Assembly: GCA_016218805.1 (NCBI GenBank)
Contig: JACRCW010000157.1
Coordinates: forward strand, 44,206 to 108,205
Direction: 5' to 3'
Source: Deltaproteobacteria bacterium
GTDB lineage: Bacteria > Myxococcota > JACRCW01
Length of the DNA stretch: 64,000 nucleotides
The translations under genes were made by a program, and so were the position numbers. This document shows, piece after piece, positions 39,240-48,002 of the stretch. The stretch's first letter is position 1, and every line of letters starts with the position of its first letter. The notes below the pieces were generated by a model that saw nothing but the letters and a program-made list of their open reading frames with translations, searched no databases and was not told where the DNA came from.

Positions 39240-39263
39240 GCTTGCCGCTGTCAGGCGGCAAGC
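39240..39263 (+). terminator. Hairpin between IPT gene and transglutaminase-like gene
   Basis: GCTTGCCGC and GCGGCAAGC form a perfect 9-bp stem around TGTCAG, followed by an 11-base G run. A second palindrome (CCTCCCCCTCGGGGGGGAGG) lies just upstream. It is terminator-like in shape but lacks a T-run; a REP-like intergenic element is the alternative. Confidence 0.35.
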
Positions 39264-39392
39264 GGTGGGGGGGGGGGACGTGCAGCGGGCCCCGCGTGCG
39301 TTCGCCCTGGCTGCGCGCCGTCGCCCACCCTCCACCCGCCTCGGCGCTGTGCGCCTCGGCAACCTCCCCCACAGGGCGGGAGGCAAGCGCCC

Positions 39393-42300
39393 ATGAAGCG
39401 GCTTGCTGTCGTCCTGCTGCTTGCCGCGGCGCCCACCGCGCACGCCGCGCCGCGCCCGTGGAAGGGCACGGACGCCTGGCTGGGCGCGGTGGAGAAACGC
39501 GTGGAGGCCGGCGCAGCCTCCGTGGCGGCGCTGGGCTGGCTGCACCACCGCCTGGAGTGGCGTGACGAAGACACCAGCCCGCAGCGCCTGCAGAAGCTGC
39601 TGCAGAAACTCTCCGTTTCACCGCGCGCGCACCCGCTGGTGCGTGACCACGCGCACCTGGCATTGGCCACCCTGGCCCTGGACGCCGGTGACGTCACCAC
39701 GGCGCGGGAGCACCAGCGCGCGGCGGGGGTGATCACCGCGTTCCAGGTGCTGGGGCCGTTTGAGAACGCCGGCGGCGGCGCGTTCCTGGCCCCGCTGGGC
39801 GTGGAGGAGGATCCCGGCCTGGACCGCGCGCATGACGGGCTGGCCCGACCCGTGCGCTGGCACCCGGTGGATGACGTGGGACCGCGCGGCGTGCTGGCGC
39901 TGCATGACCAGGTGTGGCCCAACGACGACACGCTGGCCGCCGTCCTGGTGTGGGTCCGCTCGGACGCGCCGCGTGACGTGGCGCTGCGCCTGGGCGCATC
40001 CGACCAGGTGGCGGTGGTGTTCAACGGGGAGGCGGTGTTCCTGGCGGACGCGCAGCATCCGGTGGCCTTTGACCAGTACGCCGTGCCGCTGCACCTGGAG
40101 CAGGGGTGGAACCGGCTGGTGTTCCGCGTGGGCCAGCTGCGCGGCGGCTGGAACCTGGCGGCGCGTCTCACCGCGCCGGACGGGTCCGCGCTGGCCGGCG
40201 TGGAGACCAGCCAAGACCCCGTCCACGAAGCCGAGGCCCGCAGCGCCCGCTTCTCCCCGTCCGGAACCGCCGTGGCGGACGCGCTGGCCGCGGTGGACAC
40301 GGCGGCCCGGGACCCCAACGCCGACGCGGCTGCGCTGGAGGACGCCTGGCGGCTGCACCGCGCCCTGCGCGCGGATGACGAGCGCCAACGCCCCGCGGCG
40401 CGGGTGGCGCTGCTGGAGGAGGCGCAGCGCCGGCAGCCCAACGATCCATTCCTGCTGGCCGCGCTGGCTGAAGAACAGGCCGATGACGACGTGAACCACG
40501 CGCGCGAACTGCTGCAATCCGCGGTGGCGGCCGACCCGGGATTTGCGCCGGGCTGGCTGGCGCTGGGACGCCTGCGCGCGCGGCAGGCTCTGCCCGCTGA
40601 AGCGCGCGCCCACCTGGCGCGCGCCGCGCGGGACCGGACGCTGACCCGGGCCGCCGTGGCGCTGGCGGAAGAGCGCGTGGCGCTGGGGACGGACGTGGAC
40701 GGCGCGGTGGAGGCGCTGGCAGCGGTGGCGCGGGCCCGCCCCACGTTGATGGCGCTGGAAGGTCTGATGCGGCTGGAGCAGAACCGCGGCGGGTTTCCCG
40801 CGGCGGCGGCGGCGGCGGAGAAGCTGCGCGCGGCGTGGCCGGGGCACCGCGGTGCCCGCGCCTACCTGGCGGACACCGCGCGCCGCCGCGGTGAGTGGCC
40901 GCGCGTGCTGGAGGCATGGCGCGCGGCGGCCGTCCTGGAACCGCACGGGGAGGGCCCGGCGCTGGAGGTGGCCACGGCGTTGTGGAACCTGGGGCGCACG
41001 GACGAGGCGGTGGACGGCCTGGCGGCGTTCACGGCGCGGCACCCGGACGCGACGGGTGTGTGGGAACGGTTGGGTGACCTGCAGCTGCGGCGCGGCAAGG
41101 CGCGCGACGCGGCGGAGGCGTGGCGCGCGCTGCTGCTGCTCAAACCGCAGGAGGCGCCGCTGCGCCGGCACGTGGAGGCGCTGGATTCCACCGAGCGGTT
41201 TGAAGACCGCTATGTGCTGCCGGTGGAGAAGCTGGCGGCCGCCGCGCCACCGCCGGGTGCGGCGGCGGCGGGCGCGTACGTGCTGGGACACCTGGTGGCG
41301 TACCGGCTGTATGAGAACGGCCTGACCACGCAGGTGGTGGACATGGCGTACCGGCTGGTGGACGCGGCCCGGGCCCCGCTGCTGCAGAAGCTGTCCGCGT
41401 CCTACGTGCCCGGGCGGGAGACGTTTGAGGTGCTGCGCGCGGAGCGGGTCACCGCCGCGGGCCAGGTGTTCGCCGCTGACGTGGATGAGCAGGACCCCGG
41501 CGGACCGGTGCAGGGGATGTACGTGGACCGGCGGCGCGTGACGGTGGACTACGGCCACCTGGAGCGGGGTGACCTCATCCGGCTGCGCTACCGGTTGGAT
41601 GCCAGCGGGGAACGCAACCTGTTTGGTGACTTCTTTGGGCTCATGGAGGACGCGCAGGAGGCGCTGCCCAAGGCAAGCTGGGAGCTGGTGGTGGAAGCGC
41701 CCGCCACGCGCAAGCTGTACGCGCGCACGCAGCGCCTGCCGCCCATGACGTCAACGGTGGAAGGTGACCGGGTCACCTGGCGGCTGCACGCGGACAACCT
41801 GCCGGCGTTGGTGCTGGAGCCCCACATGCCGCCGTACACGGAGGTGGGCGCCTACGCAGTGATGTCCACGTACGGCAGCTGGGAGGAACTGGGGCGCTGG
41901 TACCAGGGGCTGGTGAAGGACGCGCTGGTGCCGGATGACGCGGTCCGGCGCGCCACCGACGAGCTGCTTCCCGGCGCGGTGGATGACGACGAGAAGATCC
42001 GCCGCATCCACCGGTTCGTGTTGGCGCGCACGCGCTACGTGGGCATTGAGCTGGGGATTCACGGTTGGAAGCCGTACCGCGTGGGCCAGGTGCTGGCGCG
42101 CGGCTACGGGGACTGCAAGGACAAAGCGTCCCTGATGGTGGCGATGATGAAACACGCCGGCGTGGACGCGCGGCTGGCGCTGGTGCGCACCAATGACCTC
42201 GGTCCCATGGTGGACCTCCCGTCCATGTGGTCGTTCAACCACGCCATTGCGTACGTGCCGTCACGCCGCCTGTTCCTGGACGGGACCGCGGAGTTCAGCG

Positions 42301-43061
42301 GCCGGGGCGAACTGCCCTACCAGGACCAGGACGCCATGGTGCTGACGGTGGACGTGGCGGACGGGCGCGTGGAGCGGCTTTCGCCCGCGGCGGCGCCTTC
42401 CACCGCCAACACCAATGCGTCTGACTACGTGGTGGAGCTGGGCGCGGACGGCTCCGCGCGGCTGACGGGGGAGGAGCGGTTTGCCGGAGCGCGCGCGCCC
42501 GACGAGCGCGCCCGCCTGCAGGACCCGGCGACGCGGCAGCAGGTGCTGGAGAAGGACCTGTCACAGGTCTACCCGGGGGCGCGGATTGTGGAAGCGTCGT
42601 TCTCGGACTCGGCGGACCTGGACGCCCCGGTGGTGTACCGGTTCCGCGCTGAGCTGCCGTCGTTTGGCAGCGTGGAGGGCGGTGAGCTGGTGGTGCCGGT
42701 GACCCTGTACCCCCACCAGGTGGAGCGCACCTACGCCGCCGCCGCGCAACGGACGCACGACGTGGTGCTGCCGTTCCCGTCGTTGACGCGCAACCGGATG
42801 CGGTTTGTGTTGCCGCCCGGCGCCCGGGTGCGCCTCCCCGCCACCGGCGGCCGTGACGTGCACACCCAAGTTGAGTTCACCCAGGTGGTCACACCGCTGC
42901 CGGATGGCTGGACAGTGGAAGAGACCCTGCACCTGAAGGCGCGGCGCATTCCGGTGCGGTCCTACGCGCCGTTCCGCCAGGTGGCGGTGGAGGCTGACCG
43001 GCGCATGGCCCAGAAGGTGCGCGTGACGCTGCCGCGCGTCGAAGCGGGGAGGGCGCCGTGA
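39393..43061 (+). CDS. DUF3857/transglutaminase-like protein with TPR region
   Basis: This encodes 1222 residues from the ATG at 39393, with a signal peptide ending PTAHAA. Helical TPR-like repeats fill residues 30-590 (for example LGRLRARQALPAEARAHLARA). The DUF3857 beta domain spans about 620-830, and a transglutaminase-like domain carries Cys908 (GYGDCKDKAS), His950 (FNHAIAYV) and Asp963 (FLDGTAEF), a complete catalytic triad. The C-terminus is a beta-sandwich tail. Such secreted proteins are thought to act as proteases or cross-linkers; substrate unknown. It is coupled by a 4-base GTGA overlap to a paralogue lacking the triad. Confidence 0.88.
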   Translation: MKRLAVVLLLAAAPTAHAAPRPWKGTDAWLGAVEKRVEAGAASVAALGWLHHRLEWRDEDTSPQRLQKLLQKLSVSPRAHPLVRDHAHLALATLALDAGDVTTAREHQRAAGVITAFQVLGPFENAGGGAFLAPLGVEEDPGLDRAHDGLARPVRWHPVDDVGPRGVLALHDQVWPNDDTLAAVLVWVRSDAPRDVALRLGASDQVAVVFNGEAVFLADAQHPVAFDQYAVPLHLEQGWNRLVFRVGQLRGGWNLAARLTAPDGSALAGVETSQDPVHEAEARSARFSPSGTAVADALAAVDTAARDPNADAAALEDAWRLHRALRADDERQRPAARVALLEEAQRRQPNDPFLLAALAEEQADDDVNHARELLQSAVAADPGFAPGWLALGRLRARQALPAEARAHLARAARDRTLTRAAVALAEERVALGTDVDGAVEALAAVARARPTLMALEGLMRLEQNRGGFPAAAAAAEKLRAAWPGHRGARAYLADTARRRGEWPRVLEAWRAAAVLEPHGEGPALEVATALWNLGRTDEAVDGLAAFTARHPDATGVWERLGDLQLRRGKARDAAEAWRALLLLKPQEAPLRRHVEALDSTERFEDRYVLPVEKLAAAAPPPGAAAAGAYVLGHLVAYRLYENGLTTQVVDMAYRLVDAARAPLLQKLSASYVPGRETFEVLRAERVTAAGQVFAADVDEQDPGGPVQGMYVDRRRVTVDYGHLERGDLIRLRYRLDASGERNLFGDFFGLMEDAQEALPKASWELVVEAPATRKLYARTQRLPPMTSTVEGDRVTWRLHADNLPALVLEPHMPPYTEVGAYAVMSTYGSWEELGRWYQGLVKDALVPDDAVRRATDELLPGAVDDDEKIRRIHRFVLARTRYVGIELGIHGWKPYRVGQVLARGYGDCKDKASLMVAMMKHAGVDARLALVRTNDLGPMVDLPSMWSFNHAIAYVPSRRLFLDGTAEFSGRGELPYQDQDAMVLTVDVADGRVERLSPAAAPSTANTNASDYVVELGADGSARLTGEERFAGARAPDERARLQDPATRQQVLEKDLSQVYPGARIVEASFSDSADLDAPVVYRFRAELPSFGSVEGGELVVPVTLYPHQVERTYAAAAQRTHDVVLPFPSLTRNRMRFVLPPGARVRLPATGGRDVHTQVEFTQVVTPLPDGWTVEETLHLKARRIPVRSYAPFRQVAVEADRRMAQKVRVTLPRVEAGRAP

Positions 43062-46000
43062 AACGGTCGGCCCTGCTGGTCCTGGTCCTGGTGGCGGCGG
43101 CCTGCCGGACCGCGCCGCCCGCGCGCACCCCTGCGCCGCCCACCCGGCCCGTGGGGCGGCAGCCCATTCCTCCCGCGCGCGCGGTGCCGCAGGGAGCCGG
43201 CGTGCTGGTGCTTTCGCAGCGGACCGGCATGGCCACCGGCCAGGACGCGGAGGCGCTGTACTGGCGCGCGGTGCAGGCGTGGCACGTGGACAATGACGCC
43301 GCGCGCGCCGCGGTCCTGGTGGAGAGCGCGCTCCGCGCGCAGCCGGCCCACGCCCGCGCACTGCTGCTGCGCTGCGCCCTGGGGGCGGCGGACCGGCGCT
43401 ACGCGGCCTTTGTGGAACAGTGCGCGGCAACGGTGGAGGTGGCCTGGGGGTCCTGGGTGGCGGAAGCCGCGCTGGTCTACGCGGACCAGGCCCGCGGGCA
43501 GCACCCGGACCATGATGCGCGGGTGGCCACGGCGGCGCTGCAGGCGCTGGATTCCTGTACCCGCGGCACCGGCGCCCGTTGTGCCGCACTGGGGGCGCGC
43601 GGCCTGCGGGCGGCCCTGGGCGTGGCGGCGGCCCGCCGGGACGTGGCGTGGTGGCAGTCCCTGGCCGCGCGCGCCGGCGTGGTGACGGCGTGGACGGTGG
43701 CGGGCCCGTACGGCCCGGCGGAGGTGGACGCGTTCCGCGGCCTGGCGGGCTTTGCGCTGGCGGGCATTCCTCCGGAACCCGTCCACGCCGGTGTGCGCAC
43801 GGCCGCGTTTCACCGCGTGGCCCGGCAGGTGTCTGACGGCGCCCTGCAGCCCGCGCGCCTGGCCTCCCCCGGCCTCTACGCCGCCGAATCCTGGGTCCAC
43901 CTGCCACGGCCCGCGCGCGTGCTGGTGGAGGTGCGCAGCGCGGTGTCCTTCCGGGTGGCCCTGGACGGCGCGGTGGTGCTCACCCATGACGAGTGGGCCG
44001 ACCCGCCGCGCCCGCGCGCCACCGCCACGGTGGTCATGGCGCCGGGATGGCACCGCGTGGGGCTGGAGGTCTCCGCCCGCGGGGTGGACCGCGTGGACGT
44101 GCGCCTCATCTCGGACGACGGGCGCGCGCCGCTGGACCAGCAGTTTGCCGCCCTGCCGGAGGGCAGTTTCCCGTCGCCCGCGGCGGTGCCGGCGCCCGGG
44201 CTGGCGGACCTGGAGACGGAAGCCGAGGCGCTGTTCCGCGCCTCACCGGACGACGTGGAGGCGGCGCTGGCGGCGGTGGCCGCCCACGCAGCCAACGGGG
44301 ATGCCGCGCGGGCGCGCCGCCTGGCGGAGGACGTGGTGGAGGCGTTCCCGGCCAGCGCGCGCGCGCTGCAAATGCTGTCCACCGTGGTGGAGGATGACCA
44401 GGCGTTGCCCGCGGCCGTTCGGCAGTCCCTGGCACGCGCACACTGCGAGAAGGCGCTGGCCGTGGATCCGCGCGTGCTCATCTGCCGCTACCGCCTGGCC
44501 GTGCTGGACCAGGCGCGCCGCCCGGAAGACACGCTGCGCGCGCTCACGGCGCTGGTGACGGACCGTCCGGACTATCCGCACGCCTGGCGGTCCCTCATGG
44601 AGGTCTACCGCGCGCTGGGCTGGAACGCGGAAGCCGCCGCCGCGGCGGACCGGGCGCTGGCGCTGGGGGCGGTGGACGGCGTGGTGGACCCGGCCGCGGC
44701 GTTCTTCCAGTCCCTGGGCGAAGGCGCCCGGGCGCGCGCCCTGCGCCTGCGTTCCGCCCTGGTGGACCGGGAGCCGTTCAGCCCGCGGCTGGCGGAGTGG
44801 CTGGCGGACGGCCTGGACGACGAGGCCGCGCTCAAGGAATGGGACCGGTTGCTGCGCGTGTTTCCGGACCATCCCGACCAGGTGGACCGGCTTGCGCTGG
44901 TGCGGCGGTCACGGGATGCGCGCACGTACCACAAGGCGCTGGAAGCGCACGTTGCGCGCTTCCCCGCTGACGGTGACGGAATCCTGCAGTGGTGCACGCT
45001 GTCGCGGTCACTGGGCGACGCGCGGGCCCTGCGGACCTGCCTGGAGCGCGCGGACGCCGTGGTGCCCTCGTCATCCCTGCTGTACCGCCTGCGGGAGGAG
45101 ACCGCTGGCCGCGAGGTGGGAGACGACCCGGCACTCCCGGTGCGGGAGGTGCGGTCGCTCGTGGAAGAGCTGGAAGCGGCGCGCCGCGCGGGTGCCCCGT
45201 GGCTGGGTGACGCCGCGACCGTGGTGCTGGTGGACCATGGACGCCGGGTGCTGGCGCGTGACGGCGGCGGCTACTCCGCGAAGCACCGCGTGGTGCGGAT
45301 CGGCACGCGGGACGCCGCTGACGCCATGGGGGAGATCCGCGCCGGTAACGACGAGGAATGGCGCGTGCTGCGCGTCCTGAAGGCGGATGGCCGCGTGCTG
45401 GAACCGGAGGTGGGCCAGGGCAAGGGGGACGTGAGCCTCAGCGGCCTGGAGCCGGGTGACACGGTGGAGATGCGGTCGGTGACGCTGGGGCGCCCCCCGC
45501 CCGTGGACGGCCGCTTCTGGGAGTGGTTCCTGCTGGGTGACCGCTACCCGGTGCTGCACGCGGAGTACGTCCTGGATGTGCCGGCGGCCTTGATGTCGTC
45601 GTTGCGCATTGCGGAGCGTGGGGTGGCCGCGCCGCGGGTGGTGACACTGGACGGTGTGGTCCGCCACGCGTGGGCCCTGGACCAGGTCCCCGCGCGCGTC
45701 CCTGAACCGTTCTCCCCCAACGCCGCGGAGTACCAGCCGCGCGTGCTGGTGGCGCTGGGACCGGACGACGGCCCTGACGCGCGGACCGTGTGCCGGCGCC
45801 TGGCGGGCACCGCGCGGACCGGCCGCACCCTGGGGGACTGGAACGCGCACGTGGCGCGCGCGGGCGGGGGGCCGGATGTGATCCTGGAGCGCGTGCTGGA
45901 CGAAGTGCGCGCGCGCGTGGAGCCCGCGGCCGGGCCGTGGGAGGCGGAGTCCGCCGCGGCGCTGGGACGGGGCATGCACCTGCCGCTGGCGCGGGCGCTG

Positions 46001-46942
46001 CTGCGGGCCAACGGCGTTCCCGCGCGGGCGGTGGTGGCGCGCGGTGCGCTGGCGGCGGAGGCGGGGCTGGCGGTGCCGGGTGACCATGACGTGCTGCTGC
46101 TGGTGGTGCCGCTGCCGTCGGGGGACCGGGTGTTCACGCAGCTGGGCGGGCGGCTGGTGGACGGGGCGCCGCCGTGGCTGGTGACCGGGTCCGCGCTGGA
46201 AGCGGACTGTGACGAGATGGCGCGCTTGGGGCGGCGGTACGACCCGCCCGCGGTCCCCGCGGATGCGTGGGAACACCAGGTCCGGGTGGACGCCACGGTC
46301 ACCGCCGCGGGGCTGCTCAGCGGAACGGTGCGCGCGCAGGTGGCGGAGCCGGCCGCCGGCTCGCTGCGTGAGGAACTCCGCCGGGCCACGCCATCCCAGG
46401 TGGAGGCGTGGTTGTCGTCGCTGCTGCAGGCGCACTTCCCCGGTGTGCAGCTGGTGTCCACCGTGACGTCGGACCCGGGGGCGCGCGCGGGGCCGCTGGA
46501 ACTGGAGCTGCGCTTCCAGAGCACGGACACGGTGCGGCGCTCGCCCCTGGGCGCGTGGACCTGGGACCGCTTCCTGGAGCAGCCGCTGCTGGATGACGCG
46601 CTGGGTGGGAGCACGCCGGAGAGCTACCTGCGCGTGTCCGCCCGGAAGACGCCGCTGGTGCTGGGCCGGCCCTACCGCGAGCGCACGGTGGTGCACCTGG
46701 ACCTTCCCGCTGGCGCCACCGGCGTGGTGGTGCCGCGGGCGCTGGAGGCGCGCGGCCGCGGCTTCCTGGTGAAGCAGGACGCGGTGGTTCAGCCGGGCGC
46801 CGTGACGATCACGCGGGTCACCCACGTGGAGCCGGAACGCATCAGCGTGGAGGATTTCCCGGCGTGGCGCGCGCAGGTGGAACAACTGGTCCGGGATGGG
46901 CGCAACGCGCTGGAATACCGGCTGGCCGAGCCGCCCCCGTGA
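43058..46942 (+). CDS. DUF3857/transglutaminase-like lipoprotein, degenerate active site
   Basis: This encodes 1294 residues from a GTG inside the previous stop (GTGA). The lipoprotein signal ends LVAAAC. The TPR-like N-terminal half and DUF3857-like middle match the layout of the preceding gene. In the transglutaminase-fold region, LGRGMHLPLARALLRANGVPAR corresponds to the paralogue's YGDCKDKAS stretch, but the nucleophilic Cys is absent and no clean His/Asp pair follows. It therefore looks like a catalytically dead partner or scaffold. It overlaps the AlkA-like gene by 4 bases, so three genes form one coupled unit. Confidence 0.85.
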   Translation: MKRSALLVLVLVAAACRTAPPARTPAPPTRPVGRQPIPPARAVPQGAGVLVLSQRTGMATGQDAEALYWRAVQAWHVDNDAARAAVLVESALRAQPAHARALLLRCALGAADRRYAAFVEQCAATVEVAWGSWVAEAALVYADQARGQHPDHDARVATAALQALDSCTRGTGARCAALGARGLRAALGVAAARRDVAWWQSLAARAGVVTAWTVAGPYGPAEVDAFRGLAGFALAGIPPEPVHAGVRTAAFHRVARQVSDGALQPARLASPGLYAAESWVHLPRPARVLVEVRSAVSFRVALDGAVVLTHDEWADPPRPRATATVVMAPGWHRVGLEVSARGVDRVDVRLISDDGRAPLDQQFAALPEGSFPSPAAVPAPGLADLETEAEALFRASPDDVEAALAAVAAHAANGDAARARRLAEDVVEAFPASARALQMLSTVVEDDQALPAAVRQSLARAHCEKALAVDPRVLICRYRLAVLDQARRPEDTLRALTALVTDRPDYPHAWRSLMEVYRALGWNAEAAAAADRALALGAVDGVVDPAAAFFQSLGEGARARALRLRSALVDREPFSPRLAEWLADGLDDEAALKEWDRLLRVFPDHPDQVDRLALVRRSRDARTYHKALEAHVARFPADGDGILQWCTLSRSLGDARALRTCLERADAVVPSSSLLYRLREETAGREVGDDPALPVREVRSLVEELEAARRAGAPWLGDAATVVLVDHGRRVLARDGGGYSAKHRVVRIGTRDAADAMGEIRAGNDEEWRVLRVLKADGRVLEPEVGQGKGDVSLSGLEPGDTVEMRSVTLGRPPPVDGRFWEWFLLGDRYPVLHAEYVLDVPAALMSSLRIAERGVAAPRVVTLDGVVRHAWALDQVPARVPEPFSPNAAEYQPRVLVALGPDDGPDARTVCRRLAGTARTGRTLGDWNAHVARAGGGPDVILERVLDEVRARVEPAAGPWEAESAAALGRGMHLPLARALLRANGVPARAVVARGALAAEAGLAVPGDHDVLLLVVPLPSGDRVFTQLGGRLVDGAPPWLVTGSALEADCDEMARLGRRYDPPAVPADAWEHQVRVDATVTAAGLLSGTVRAQVAEPAAGSLREELRRATPSQVEAWLSSLLQAHFPGVQLVSTVTSDPGARAGPLELELRFQSTDTVRRSPLGAWTWDRFLEQPLLDDALGGSTPESYLRVSARKTPLVLGRPYRERTVVHLDLPAGATGVVVPRALEARGRGFLVKQDAVVQPGAVTITRVTHVEPERISVEDFPAWRAQVEQLVRDGRNALEYRLAEPPP

Positions 46943-47856
46943 GCGGCGCGCCGGATGTCGTCGTCACGCTGCAGCCGCCGGCGTCCGCGGACAGGGTGCG
47001 CCTGCTGCAACTGCCGGTGCGTCCCGGCGGCAACGCGGGAGCGCACGCGGCGGCGGATGGGAGCATGTGGCGCGCCGCGCGGTGGGCCTCCGGGCCGGCG
47101 TCCGTCCAGGTGCGCCGCGTGCAGGACGCGCTGGAGGTGCGCGCGTGGGGCCCGGGCGCCGCCCAGGCCGCGGCGCACGTGCCCGGGGAGCTGGGGTTTG
47201 ACGACGACGACACTGGCTTTGCCCCCGCGGGCGAGCTGGGCCGGCTGTTGCGCCGCACCGGACGCATCCGCCTGGGCCGCACGCGGCGCGTGTTGGACGC
47301 GCTGCTGCGCGCGGTGCTGGAACAGAAGGTGTCCGGCCAGGACGCGGGCCGCGCGTGGCTGGGCATCTGCCGCGCGTGGGGCGAGCCGGCGCCGGGCCCC
47401 GTGCCCGTCCCGCTGTGGGTCCCGCCGGCGCCGGCGGAACTGGCGCGCCGCGCGTACTTTGAGTTCCACCCCTTCAACGTGGAGATGAAGCGCGCCAACA
47501 CCCTGCGGCACCTGGCCGCGCACGCGCGCACGCTGGAGGCGCTGGCGGACCTCCCCGCTGACGAGGCGATGCGCCGCCTGGAGACGTTTCCCGGCGTGGG
47601 CCCGTGGACCAGCGCGCAGGTGGCGCTGGAGGCGCTGGGCCACCCGGACGCGGTGCCGCTGGGGGACTACCACCTCCCGCACCTGGTGAGCTTTGCATTC
47701 ACCGGCGAGCGCGTGGGCACGGACGCGCGCATGCTGGAACTGCTGGCCCCATACGCCCCGCACCGCGCGCGTGTGGTGATGCTGCTGTGGGCGTCTGACA
47801 TCCGCGTCCCGCGGCGTGGACCGCGCCTGTCCATCCGCGATTTCCGGCGGCACTGA
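46939..47856 (+). CDS. AlkA-like DNA-3-methyladenine glycosylase (HhH-GPD)
   Basis: This encodes 305 residues from the GTG at 46939 (GTGA overlap with the previous stop). The helix-hairpin-helix is LETFPGVGPWTSAQVALEAL near residues 215-235. The catalytic aspartate is in PLGDYHLPH, at the usual spacing after it. An upstream helix LDALLRAVLEQKVSGQDAGRAW matches the AlkA core (LLRAVLEQKV). The family excises alkylated bases in base-excision repair. The N-terminal 90 residues are beta-rich, as in AlkA. Translational coupling to secreted transglutaminase-like proteins is odd for a DNA repair enzyme and may be chance compaction. Confidence 0.87.
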   Translation: MSGAPDVVVTLQPPASADRVRLLQLPVRPGGNAGAHAAADGSMWRAARWASGPASVQVRRVQDALEVRAWGPGAAQAAAHVPGELGFDDDDTGFAPAGELGRLLRRTGRIRLGRTRRVLDALLRAVLEQKVSGQDAGRAWLGICRAWGEPAPGPVPVPLWVPPAPAELARRAYFEFHPFNVEMKRANTLRHLAAHARTLEALADLPADEAMRRLETFPGVGPWTSAQVALEALGHPDAVPLGDYHLPHLVSFAFTGERVGTDARMLELLAPYAPHRARVVMLLWASDIRVPRRGPRLSIRDFRRH

Positions 47857-48002
47857 CTGACCCGGCGCTCTGGATGTTCGACTATCCTGTCAGGGAGTTC
47901 ACCCAAATGTGCCCACCCGCCCTCAATCCCCGACGAGGATGTGCACCTGACGGCACGGTCAGGACACCAAGGACCGCGTGGGGCACACCCGCAAAGTCGG
48001 CG

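Noticed and set aside
43058..46942. A second active transglutaminase
   Set aside because: The position matching the catalytic Cys of the upstream paralogue holds no Cys and no clear His/Asp pair follows.
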